A stretch of 8,588 bases of DNA from Cellvibrionaceae bacterium. GTDB lineage: Bacteria > Pseudomonadota > Gammaproteobacteria > Pseudomonadales > Cellvibrionaceae. The stretch spans positions 1 to 8,588 of the forward strand of contig JAOXRV010000652.1 of NCBI GenBank assembly GCA_025800435.1, in the 5' to 3' direction. The first letter of the stretch is position 1; each line of letters opens with the position of its first letter. Of the stretch, positions 1 to 6,875 are shown in pieces. A program made the position numbers and the translations under genes. Under the pieces are notes generated by a model that ran no database searches, was not told the origin of the DNA, and saw only the letters and a list, made by a program, of their open reading frames with translations.

Positions 1-1047
1 CAGCTCTAGCATCATCTCATCCAAGCTACCGGACTCCTCACCCACGCGCACAATTTGCACCACCTTGGGGGTAAACACACCCTCGGCTTCCATGGTCGCG
101 GAAATACGCTTACCCTGCTTAACCGCCGGGGGTAAGCTCTCTAGGGCGCCTTTCATATGCACATTGTCGACCGTGCCAATGGCAATATTGAGAGCCTGCA
201 ATAGTGACACGCCATTGCCAAGCAAGGTTCCCACAGTGCGAGAGAACTTGGCCATTTCGTATTTAAAAACCGTCTCGCCAAGCACCGGAGCGGAGAGCAA
301 AAAACCGTGCCATTTATCGCGCCCAACAGGGGTGCGCAACCAGCGTTTAACATACCAAACTAGCGCCCCCACCAATAGGCCCAGCGCCCACCACCAGGTC
401 TTTACAAAATCGCCCATGGCGATCACTGCCGCGGTCAGGGCGGGTAGCTTATCGCCCATGTCGTTAAATAGCGCCTGAAATTGGGGCACTACAAAGCCCA
501 GCATCACCACCAGCGACAGCGCAGCCACCACCATTAGCACCATCGGATAAATTAATGCCGATACCACCCCAGCACGCAGGGCTTTGGCATTGTCCAAGTA
601 CTCGGTCAGGCGCTCTAGCACCTCGGCCAAACTGCCCGAGGCCTCACCCGAGCGGATCATACTAATGTAAAAGCTGCCAAAATCTTCCTCATAGGGAGCC
701 AGCGCCTGGCTTAAACCCTTACCGCCTTTAACGGTGCTTAGAAAGTCCTCCAATACTGCTTTGGGGGCGGCCTCTTGGCTCATTTCAATCAGTACTTTTA
801 AGGCTCGGTCCAGGGGCAAACCAGCGCGCAGTAATACGGTTAGCTCCTGGGTGATGTTAATTACTTGATCGCGCTTGAGCTTCAGGCTGGCGGGGACGGC
901 GGTGACCACCGCCCCAGCATTGACCGAAACCGGGGTCAAACCCTGTTTGCGCAGCTCGCGAATGGCCAGTTCTTTGCTGGCCGCAGTAATATTACCGCTG
1001 CTCAATTTGCCATCGCGGCCGGCGGCCTTGTAGGAATACTCCGCCAC
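1..1047 (-). CDS. gspF: Type II secretion inner-membrane platform protein GspF (3' end cut by window)
   Basis: GspF is the polytopic inner-membrane platform protein of the type II secretion system and works with the GspE ATPase to drive pseudopilus assembly. The frame is open from a GTG at 1047 to the window edge, giving 349 residues; the family is about 400, so roughly the last 55 are missing. Two T2SSF repeats are visible, about residues 66-189 and 269-349, each carrying the duplicated signature (SGEASGSL near 133-140, GEESGSL near 336-342). Hydrophobic segments lie at about 160-190 and 218-233. The GTG is 2 nt after the gspE stop, with only a weak GGGT upstream, which suggests translational coupling to gspE. 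PilC of type IV pili is a homologue, but pairing with this GspE favours GspF. The first residues (MAEYSYKAAGRDGK) fit the family N-terminus. Confidence 0.93.
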   Translation of the reverse strand, partial: MAEYSYKAAGRDGKLSSGNITAASKELAIRELRKQGLTPVSVNAGAVVTAVPASLKLKRDQVINITQELTVLLRAGLPLDRALKVLIEMSQEAAPKAVLEDFLSTVKGGKGLSQALAPYEEDFGSFYISMIRSGEASGSLAEVLERLTEYLDNAKALRAGVVSALIYPMVLMVVAALSLVVMLGFVVPQFQALFNDMGDKLPALTAAVIAMGDFVKTWWWALGLLVGALVWYVKRWLRTPVGRDKWHGFLLSAPVLGETVFKYEMAKFSRTVGTLLGNGVSLLQALNIAIGTVDNVHMKGALESLPPAVKQGKRISATMEAEGVFTPKVVQIVRVGEESGSLDEMMLEL

Positions 1048-1049
1048 TT

Positions 1050-2780
1050 TTAGCTACCCGAATCCACAGCGCGCAATTCCGCAGCCTGGTCTTCATCGCT
1101 TTGGTCTTGGGTTACCCGCAGGACTTCTTCAAGCGAGGTAAGGCCGTCTTTAACTTTGCGCAAACCATCCTCGTACAGTGTAATCATACCCTGCTGGCGG
1201 GCAGTTTGGTGCAAGCTGGTGGCATCGGCTCCGCCGAGAATGGTTTTGTGCATCTCGCCATCCAGAGTAAATAGCTCGTGAATGGCAGTACGACCTTTAT
1301 AGCCGGTCTGCTTACAGTTGGGGCAACCGGCGCTGCGGTAAATGGTGTTTTCACCAGGGCCCATAAAGCGGGCCAAGCCATTTTTGCGCTTGGCCGCCTC
1401 ATCCAGTTCAATCGGCTCGCGACATTCCTGGCATAGGGTGCGCACCAGGCGCTGGGCCAACACACCATTGACCGAGGAGGTGATCAAAAAGCGCTCCACC
1501 CCCATGTCTTCCAAGCGAGTGATGGCACCGGCTGCGGTATTGGTGTGCAGTGTGGAAAGTACCAAGTGGCCGGTTAAGGCCGACTGCACCCCAATTTGGG
1601 CGGTTTCGGTATCGCGCATTTCGCCGATCATAATAATGTCTGGGTCCTGGCGCAGGATAGAGCGCAGTGCCGCGGCAAAGGTCAAATCGATTTGGCTTTG
1701 CACCTGAATTTGGTTAATACCACGCAACTGGTATTCAACCGGATCTTCAACGGTAATAATTTTGGCTGCACTGGCATCCATCGACGCGAGGGAGGCGTAC
1801 AGGGTGGTGGTTTTACCTGAGCCGGTGGGGCCAGTCACCAGGAGTACACCGTGGGGTCTGGCCAACAAGCCCTGGTAAACCGCCAGGGTTTCCTCGCTAA
1901 AGCCCATGCTCTGCAAGCTGAGCTGAATACTCTGGCGATCAAGTACCCGCATAACGATGCTTTCGCCGTGCACTGTAGGTGTAGTGGAAACCCGCAAGTC
2001 CAGCTCGTGGCCTTTTACCCGGGTCATAATGCGCCCATCCTGAGGCAGACGGCGCTCGGCAATATTGAGGCCCGCCAACAATTTGATCCGCGAGGCAATG
2101 GCCGGTGCCAAATCTGCCGCCGGCGGATCGGCCATATCCTGAATAACACCATCAACCCGATAGCGCAGGTGCAAACCATCATCAAAAGGCTCGATATGAA
2201 TATCCGAGGCCGAGATATCCAGCGCGCGGTGGATAATTTGATTCACCAGGCGAATTACCGGGGCCTCGCTGGCCAGGTCTTTCAAATGTTCGACAAACTC
2301 ATCGTCGCCGGAAAAATCTTCCTGACCTTCCGGCTCGGCCTCGGCATCACCCTCTTTGTACTTTAGCAGAGCCTGATTGATATCGGCCTCAAGACCAAAA
2401 TCCAGCACGACCGGTTTGGCCAAAGCCAAGCTCAGCCCCTTGTTGACAAATGGGTCTTGGGGCACGGCGGCTGCAAAGCGCACGGTTTCGCCCTCAAGCG
2501 CCACCGGCACCACATTGTTATTGAGCAAAAACTCTTCGGACAAGCCGCTCAATTTGATCGCCTCTTCCGGGTAGGCTTCGCTGGGCGTTAGACGCCGCCC
2601 CAACTGTTGGCACAAGGCAGTCACTAAATCCAGCTCGGAGATCAGCCCCAGGCTCACTAAAACCTGGCCGATATAACCGCCCATTTCATCCTGGGCGGCC
2701 AGAGCGCGCTCAATATCACGACTGGATACCTTGGCACTGGCGACCAGTATCTGGCCAATTTTTTGTTGCGGCTCGCTCAC
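1050..2780 (-). CDS. gspE: Type II secretion system ATPase GspE
   Basis: Cytoplasmic hexameric ATPase that powers type II secretion by driving pseudopilin addition. The 576-residue product has an N-terminal MshEN/GspE-N region (about 1-140), an acidic linker (about 142-166), then the secretion ATPase core: Walker A GPTGSGKTT at 317-325, Asp box ITVEDPVEY at 342-350, Walker B DIIMIGEMRD at 381-390, and His box GHLVLSTLHTNT at 404-415. A zinc-binding Cx2C-x32-Cx2C uses Cys450, 453, 486 and 489. It is longer than a typical GspE of about 500 residues because of the full N1 region and linker. The start is GTG: an in-frame stop lies just upstream and an AGGA Shine-Dalgarno sits 6 nt before it (2787-2790), inside the last codons of the preceding gene, which ends 1 nt away. 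PilB or MshE are the alternatives; the core sequence (SSVNGVLAQRLVRTLC) reads as GspE. Confidence 0.95.
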   Translation of the reverse strand: MSEPQQKIGQILVASAKVSSRDIERALAAQDEMGGYIGQVLVSLGLISELDLVTALCQQLGRRLTPSEAYPEEAIKLSGLSEEFLLNNNVVPVALEGETVRFAAAVPQDPFVNKGLSLALAKPVVLDFGLEADINQALLKYKEGDAEAEPEGQEDFSGDDEFVEHLKDLASEAPVIRLVNQIIHRALDISASDIHIEPFDDGLHLRYRVDGVIQDMADPPAADLAPAIASRIKLLAGLNIAERRLPQDGRIMTRVKGHELDLRVSTTPTVHGESIVMRVLDRQSIQLSLQSMGFSEETLAVYQGLLARPHGVLLVTGPTGSGKTTTLYASLASMDASAAKIITVEDPVEYQLRGINQIQVQSQIDLTFAAALRSILRQDPDIIMIGEMRDTETAQIGVQSALTGHLVLSTLHTNTAAGAITRLEDMGVERFLITSSVNGVLAQRLVRTLCQECREPIELDEAAKRKNGLARFMGPGENTIYRSAGCPNCKQTGYKGRTAIHELFTLDGEMHKTILGGADATSLHQTARQQGMITLYEDGLRKVKDGLTSLEEVLRVTQDQSDEDQAAELRAVDSGS

Positions 2781-2781
2781 A

Positions 2782-3438
2782 TTAATTCCTAATTAAAAAG
2801 CCATTGGGGGCAAAGCTAAAGCCAAATTTGGCCTCTCGGTCTTTATCCTGGCTGTAATCGTCCGGGTATTCGGCCTGGTATTCGGCCAGCGCCTCCCAGG
2901 GCCCCTCACCCCAGCCCGGCAGCACTGGGTTGCCATTGATGTTACCATCTTCTACCACCACATAATCGCCGCTGCGGGTCACCTCGCGCAGCAATGCCAG
3001 CTCGGCCAGCACATGGGCCTTACTGTGGTCGCTATCGAGGATAAAAAACACCGGCCCCGGGCACTGTTCACGCATCTTTTGAATACGCGCTATAAGCCCG
3101 GGCTCTGCAGAGGAGCATGTAGCCAGAATAATCGCTGGATCCATCAGCGCGGCCGGGTAAACATCGGCGTGGCAAATATCCACCGATAAGACTTTTACAT
3201 CGTCGCGAATGGCGCGCCCGGTGACACTAAAGAACAGAGCAGAGCCACCAAAGCGGGTGCCAAATTCAACAATCAGGCCTGGCTTTAACTGCTGCAGAAT
3301 TTCCTGGTAGTTCCACATATCGGCCACGGACTTGTAACAGGGCACACCCAGATACTCGACCCCCTGCCAAACTTTATTGTCGTAATACCAGCGGTGGTAA
3401 TCCTCGCAGATTTGACCATCCGATTGCTTGTCTTGCAT
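2782..3438 (-). CDS. CmcI / cephalosporin-hydroxylase-family protein, probable SAM-dependent methyltransferase
   Basis: A 218-residue member of the CmcI/rhamnosyl O-methyltransferase family (Rossmann-fold, SAM- and metal-dependent). Visible motifs are the SAM loop VEFGTRFGGSALFF (57-70), SVDICH (85-90) after strand 2, LDSDHSKAHVLAEL (134-147) and VVVEDGNINGNPV (160-172). The Asp and Glu-Asp pairs match the Mg-binding positions known in CmcI. The substrate is unknown; in other bacteria these enzymes act on small molecules or sugars, so a hydroxylase name should not be taken literally. A TTG at 3495 would extend the frame by 19 residues (MYGCRWLSTLGCGVKKRGF), but the ATG at 3438 has an AAGAGG ribosome site 4 nt upstream, fits the family N-terminus, and lies downstream of a candidate promoter. 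The gene ends 1 nt before gspE and supplies its ribosome site, so it is probably co-transcribed with the secretion genes. Confidence 0.85.
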   Translation of the reverse strand: MQDKQSDGQICEDYHRWYYDNKVWQGVEYLGVPCYKSVADMWNYQEILQQLKPGLIVEFGTRFGGSALFFSVTGRAIRDDVKVLSVDICHADVYPAALMDPAIILATCSSAEPGLIARIQKMREQCPGPVFFILDSDHSKAHVLAELALLREVTRSGDYVVVEDGNINGNPVLPGWGEGPWEALAEYQAEYPDDYSQDKDREAKFGFSFAPNGFLIRN

Positions 3439-3466
3439 AAAACCTCTTTTCTTAACGCCGCACCCT

Positions 3467-3495
3467 AGTGTACTGAGCCAGCGACACCCATACAA
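3467..3495 (-). promoter_or_regulatory. Candidate sigma70 promoter for the CmcI-family gene and gspEF
   Basis: On the minus strand, TTGTAT (3490-3495) and TACACT (3467-3472) are separated by exactly 17 nt, giving a predicted transcription start near 3460 and a leader of about 22 nt to the ATG at 3438. The -35 matches consensus at only 3 of 6 positions and the -10 at 4 of 6, so this is a spacing-supported guess. No clear terminator separates it from radA, so read-through from radA is also possible. Confidence 0.28.
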
Positions 3496-3536
3496 AACGC
3501 GCTATTGTGCCTAAATCGACCTGGCATGACCACCAA

Positions 3537-4907
3537 TTAGGCGCCTATGGCACCTATTGCCTCCTGCAAATTCTTCACCCCAATGACCGCAATCCCATGG
3601 ATCTGTTCCCCTGGCATATTGGCAATGGGCACAATCGCCCGCTTAAACCCATGCTTGGCCGCCTCGCGCAGACGCTCCTGGCCGCTGGGTACCGGGCGTA
3701 TCTCGCCCGATAGGCCGACCTCGCCGAACACCACCAAATCCGTATCCAGTGGCCGATCGCGGAAGCTTGAGATCACCGCCAGCAGCAGCGCCAGGTCGGC
3801 GCTGGTCTCCATTACCCGCACCCCGCCGACAATATTGATAAACACATCCTGATCGCCAACCATAATACCGCCGTGGCGGTGCAGTACCGCCAGCAGCATA
3901 TTGAGGCGGTTTTGGTCGAGCCCCACCGCCACCCGGCGGGGGTTGGCCTGGTGGCTGTCGTCCACCAGCGCCTGAATTTCCACCAACAGCGGCCGAGTGC
4001 CCTCCCACACTACAATCACCAGCGAGCCAGATGCCACCTCCTCGCCGCGCTGCAAAAAGATAGCCGAGGGGTTGCTGACCTCCTTCAGGCCCTGCTCGGT
4101 CATGGCGAACACCCCCAACTCATTGACCGCGCCAAAGCGGTTTTTACTGCCGCGCATGGTGCGGTAACGGCTATCGCCACTGCCCTCAATCAGTATAGAA
4201 CTGTCGATCATATGTTCGAGTACCTTGGGCCCGGCCAGGCTGCCATCTTTGGTGACATGGCCCACCAATATCAGCACGGTACCGGTCTGCTTGGCAAAGC
4301 GGGTGAGATAAGCGGCGCATTCACGCACCTGGGAGACACTGCCGGGGGCCGATGAAATATCCGCCAGGTGCATCACCTGAATGGAATCCACCACCATTAA
4401 CTGGGGCTTTAACTGCTCGGCGGTGGCCACCACCTGCTCGACACTGGTCTCTGAAAGCATCTTTAAACGGTCTTTGGGCAGACCGAGCCTATCCGCGCGC
4501 ATGGCCACCTGCTGCAGCGACTCCTCTCCGGTGACATACAAGGCCTCTTTTTGCTGGGCCAAATAGCACATGGTTTGCAGCAATAAAGTCGACTTACCCG
4601 CCCCCGGATGCCCGCCCAATAGCACCACCGAACCGGGCACAAAGCCACCGCCGAGCACCCGGTCAAACTCCGCCGCGCCAGAGCTAAAGCGCGGCACATC
4701 CTGCAGGTCAATTTCGCCCAAGGTCTTCAAGCCCGAACCCGCCGAGCCCGCATAACCCTCAAACTTAGCGCCGCGCTGAGCCTGGGCGCCCGCTAGGCGC
4801 ACCTCGCTCAGACTATTCCAGGCGCCACAATCCGTACACTGCCCCTGCCACTTGCGATAATCCGAGCCACACTCACTGCACACAAAGGCCGTCTTCGCTT
4901 TCGCCAC
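3537..4907 (-). CDS. radA: DNA repair protein RadA/Sms
   Basis: RadA is a RecA-like ATPase and branch-migration helicase that processes recombination intermediates with RecA. All family parts are present (numbering from the GTG at 4907, 456 residues; E. coli RadA has 460): N-terminal zinc finger CSEC...CTDC (Cys10, 13, 24, 27), Walker A GGHPGAGKST (98-107), the RadA-specific KNRFG motif (255-259), and a C-terminal Lon-protease-like domain with GEVGLSGEIRPV near 395-406. A GTG at 4916 would add MRT, but starting at 4907 gives MAKAKTAFVCSECG, which matches the conserved family N-terminus, and places a GGGGTG ribosome-site-like run 6 nt upstream. The stop is 98 bp before the ATG of the next gene on the same strand. 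A perfect -10 hexamer lies just upstream, so it is probably transcribed on its own promoter. Confidence 0.96.
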   Translation of the reverse strand: MAKAKTAFVCSECGSDYRKWQGQCTDCGAWNSLSEVRLAGAQAQRGAKFEGYAGSAGSGLKTLGEIDLQDVPRFSSGAAEFDRVLGGGFVPGSVVLLGGHPGAGKSTLLLQTMCYLAQQKEALYVTGEESLQQVAMRADRLGLPKDRLKMLSETSVEQVVATAEQLKPQLMVVDSIQVMHLADISSAPGSVSQVRECAAYLTRFAKQTGTVLILVGHVTKDGSLAGPKVLEHMIDSSILIEGSGDSRYRTMRGSKNRFGAVNELGVFAMTEQGLKEVSNPSAIFLQRGEEVASGSLVIVVWEGTRPLLVEIQALVDDSHQANPRRVAVGLDQNRLNMLLAVLHRHGGIMVGDQDVFINIVGGVRVMETSADLALLLAVISSFRDRPLDTDLVVFGEVGLSGEIRPVPSGQERLREAAKHGFKRAIVPIANMPGEQIHGIAVIGVKNLQEAIGAIGA

Positions 4908-4936
4908 TGTTCTCACCCCATCATAATGTGGGCCAG

Positions 4937-4942
4937 ATTATA
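4937..4942 (-). promoter_or_regulatory. radA promoter -10 element (TATAAT)
   Basis: A perfect TATAAT reads on the minus strand at 4937-4942, about 30 nt before the radA GTG at 4907. This predicts a start site near 4929 and a short leader. The region 16-18 nt further upstream (AT-rich, AATTTA-like) has no good -35 match, so strength or activator dependence cannot be judged. Confidence 0.5.
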
Positions 4943-5016
4943 CCCCCAGCGCACAGAAATAAATTAATCAAACTGGTTATCCCCATCCGCACTGACGGCA
5001 AGCCAGCACTGAATTA

Positions 5017-5128
5017 GAGCCTTGAGGTGGGGAAGGGCTTCTGGGGGCTTGGGAGCCAGGGATGGCGGACGAGAGCTCCAAGGACGGACTCGTGCGCCCC
5101 CCAGAAGCCCTTCCCCACCTCAAGGCTC
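5017..5128. repeat. 112-bp inverted-repeat element: perfect 31-bp arms around a structured 50-nt loop
   Basis: The left arm (5017-5047, beginning GAGCCTTGAGGTGGGG) and the right arm (5098-5128, ending CCCCACCTCAAGGCTC) are exact reverse complements over 31 bp. The 50-nt centre has its own structure: direct 10-mers CCAGGGATGG (5056-5065) and CCAAGGACGG (5078-5087), 8/10 identical, plus two crossing pairings, GGAGC (5052-5056) with GCTCC (5075-5079) and ACGAG (5069-5073) with CTCGT (5089-5093), an H-type pseudoknot topology or alternative folds. It lies between the divergent radA and DnaT-repeat genes and has no T-run, so it is not a standard terminator. It resembles dispersed palindromic or MITE-like elements of marine gammaproteobacteria, but membership in a family is inferred, not shown. 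No other copy occurs in this window. Confidence 0.9.
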
Positions 5129-5153
5129 GACACCGAAGCCACTGCATAAATCG

Positions 5154-5183
5154 TTGTATCAACCACACCGGTTTACTTAGAAT
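5154..5183 (+). promoter_or_regulatory. Candidate promoter of the DnaT-repeat/helicase-loader operon
   Basis: TAGAAT (5178-5183, 5 of 6 to the -10 consensus) follows TTGTAT (5154-5159, 3 of 6) at 18 nt. The predicted start site is about 5190, which is the A of the ATG itself, so a transcript from it would be leaderless or nearly so. The only ribosome-site-like sequence is an AGG 3 nt before the ATG. Support comes from position and the -10 alone. Confidence 0.3.
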
Positions 5184-5189
5184 AGGCCC

Positions 5190-6290
5190 ATGAGCTCACC
5201 ATTCGACACCGAACGCCCAATCTTACTCTCCCCCGCCCTAGGCGCCACCCTAGGCCTGGAAGAGGCAACCCTATTCGCCGTATTAGCCGAACTGGCCGAC
5301 CTGCGCCAAGCCACAGCCAACGGCCAATGGCAGCTCGACCAGCAAGACGCCCACAAGCGCCTGCCCTTTTTCAGCCCCCTGGATATCGAGCGGGTCAGCA
5401 AGAGCCTGGCCGCCAAAGGCGTACTGTTTATCAGCTCTGCCCCCTATCAGCAACAGGGCCTGCTGCAATACAGCTTTAATGCACCGGCGGCTAGCGCCCC
5501 GCGCCAGGCCATGCCCATTGTCAGCGCCCCGCAAGTGGCCAATAGCGGCGGCGCCAGCTTGATTGCGCCCAACTGGCAACCCGATAGCGACACCCTGGCG
5601 CGGCTGGCCCAGCTCAATGTGGACGAGGCCTTCGCCCGAGCCCAAGTGCCCGAATTTGTCACCTACTGGCGCGACAGCGGTGAGGCCCAGCGTTCCTGGG
5701 GCGCCAAATTTCACCAACAGGTGATCCGCAAATGGCGCGAGCGCGAAACCTTCCAGAGCAGCCGCGAACAGATGCGCCCCATCGACTTCGACTGGCACCC
5801 CAGCGCCGAGGCGATGGAAATGATGACCAAACACGCCGGCATCACGCCCCAGTTTGTCGAGGATGCCATCCCCGAGTTTATCCTCTACTGGCAGGAGAAA
5901 GGCACCAGTGCCGATACCTGGAACAGCAAGTTTATCCAGCATGTGCGGCGCCAGTGGGCGCGCTACCAATCCAGCCTGGAGCACGATGCCCAACCCCAAA
6001 TTTTGGCAAGCAACTGGCAACCCAGCGCAGATGTGTACGATATATTGCGACTGGCCAATATTGATTTACAGTTTGCCAAGCAACTGATCCCCGAATTTCT
6101 GCTCTACTGGCGCGAGACCAAACAGGCCCACAGCCACTGGAACACAAAGTTTCTACAACATGTAAAATACCACTGGGCCCAGCGTCACCAATTGACCAGA
6201 GCCCCCGCCACTGCCGGCGACGGCAAACCCAGTAACCGCAGCACGAGAGAGCGCAGCCTTGTCGAAGACCTCACTGACACATCCTGGTAA
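5190..6290 (+). CDS. Replication/primosome protein with three DnaT-type ssDNA-binding repeats
   Basis: The 366-residue product has an N-terminal winged-helix-like region (about 10-85; LGLEEATLFAVLAELAD, then SPLDIERVSKSLAAKGVLF), a low-complexity Ala/Pro linker (about 98-127), and three copies of a DnaT-like domain: 128-184, 201-260 and 275-332. Each copy carries [ND]WxP, then (V/I)PEFxxYWR/Q, then W(G/N)xKFxxxVxxxW, with a 73-74-residue period. E. coli DnaT has one such domain and helps load DnaB with PriA-PriB-DnaC. A charged, disordered tail follows (about 335-366). The fold of the N-terminus recalls phage replisome organisers, where a winged helix binds the origin. It overlaps the helicase-loader gene by 32 bp, so the two are co-translated and probably work together to load the helicase, in the cytoplasm at origins or stalled forks. 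The domain call is firm; the exact role is inferred. Confidence 0.85.
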   Translation: MSSPFDTERPILLSPALGATLGLEEATLFAVLAELADLRQATANGQWQLDQQDAHKRLPFFSPLDIERVSKSLAAKGVLFISSAPYQQQGLLQYSFNAPAASAPRQAMPIVSAPQVANSGGASLIAPNWQPDSDTLARLAQLNVDEAFARAQVPEFVTYWRDSGEAQRSWGAKFHQQVIRKWRERETFQSSREQMRPIDFDWHPSAEAMEMMTKHAGITPQFVEDAIPEFILYWQEKGTSADTWNSKFIQHVRRQWARYQSSLEHDAQPQILASNWQPSADVYDILRLANIDLQFAKQLIPEFLLYWRETKQAHSHWNTKFLQHVKYHWAQRHQLTRAPATAGDGKPSNRSTRERSLVEDLTDTSW

Positions 6291-6870
6291 AGCCGAGGCG
6301 GACGAGCTGCTCGCCCGCAAAGAGACCATCAACCAGGTGTTTAGCCTGTTTCGGGTTAACTACCACAACCAGTATCACAGCGCCTTTGGCGATGAGACCC
6401 TGTTGAGCCAGGCCAAGCGCCTGTGGCTGGAGGGTTTAGAGCGCTTCGATAATGACACTATATTGCGCGGCGCCAAACGGGTACTGGAAACCTCGGACTA
6501 CCTGCCCACCCTGAATAAAATGATTCGCTGCTGCGAGGGCGAGCCAGCCCAGCACGGCCTGCCGGCGGCCTACAGTGCCTACCAAGAGGCCTGCAGCGCA
6601 CCCAGCCCCAAGGCCGAGGCCAACTGGAGCCACCCAGCGGTGTACCTGGCGGGCAAACAAGCGGGCTGGTTTATGCTGGCCAGCAACGCCGAGAAAACCG
6701 CCTTTCCAATTTTTAAACAGTGCTATGAAAAATACTGCGAACAGGTATTAGCGGGCAATAAACTGAGCATGCCCGAGCTTAAGGCACTGCCCGAAGAAGT
6801 GGGCGAGCCATTAAGTAAAAGCGAGAATCAAAAACGCATGGCAGCGCTGCGGAAACAGCTGGATCTATAA
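6259..6870 (+). CDS. Lambda-P-like replicative helicase loader
   Basis: A 203-residue protein resembling phage lambda replication protein P, which binds DnaB helicase and delivers it to an origin complex. Recognisable family features: an N-terminal stretch INQVFSLFRVNYHNQYHSAF (24-43), helical QAKRLWLEGLERFDNDTIL (51-69), a PTLNKMIRCC segment (83-92), GLPAAYSAYQEAC (100-112), and the family-typical HPAVYLAGKQAGWFML (125-140). The start is TTG at 6259, with a GAGAGAG ribosome site 7 nt upstream inside the preceding gene, overlapping it by 32 bp; the next in-frame start, GTG at residue 27, would trim a conserved helix. Tandem stops TAA TGA end it. No phage structural, integrase or lysis genes are near, and the partner is a DnaT-repeat protein rather than lambda O, so this looks chromosomal and domesticated. 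Whether it replaces DnaC/DciA here is untested. Confidence 0.8.
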   Translation: MSKTSLTHPGKAEADELLARKETINQVFSLFRVNYHNQYHSAFGDETLLSQAKRLWLEGLERFDNDTILRGAKRVLETSDYLPTLNKMIRCCEGEPAQHGLPAAYSAYQEACSAPSPKAEANWSHPAVYLAGKQAGWFMLASNAEKTAFPIFKQCYEKYCEQVLAGNKLSMPELKALPEEVGEPLSKSENQKRMAALRKQLDL

Positions 6871-6875
6871 TGAGC

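Noticed and set aside
1851..2366. Plus-strand open frame of 171 codons antisense to gspE
   Set aside because: It lies entirely within a clear gspE gene, has no ribosome site, and its protein has no recognisable domain. Other long opposite-strand frames within gspE, radA and the DnaT-repeat gene were rejected on the same grounds.
1..2780. Type IV pilus pilB/pilC rather than gspE/gspF
   Set aside because: The ATPase core and the immediate E-F order read as type II secretion. PilB/PilC would normally be next to pilD or pilA, which are not visible, although genes beyond the left edge could change this.
3439..3495. 19-residue N-terminal extension of the CmcI-family protein from TTG
   Set aside because: No ribosome site, composition unlike the family, and a better ATG with AAGAGG just downstream. 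It would also begin inside the candidate promoter.
5017..5128. Rho-independent terminator
   Set aside because: Neither strand has a T-run after the stem, the loop is 50 nt, and both flanking genes point away from it.
4977..5168. A 63-codon minus-strand open frame across the inverted repeat
   Set aside because: It is read straight through the two arms of the palindrome, has no ribosome site and gives a Ser/Gly/Arg-rich product without any family resemblance. The stretch is explained by the repeat.
5190..6870. Part of a resident prophage
   Set aside because: Only replication genes are present, flanked by radA on one side and a toxin-antitoxin pair on the other, without any integrase, repressor, terminase or structural genes. 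A remnant cannot be excluded from this window alone.
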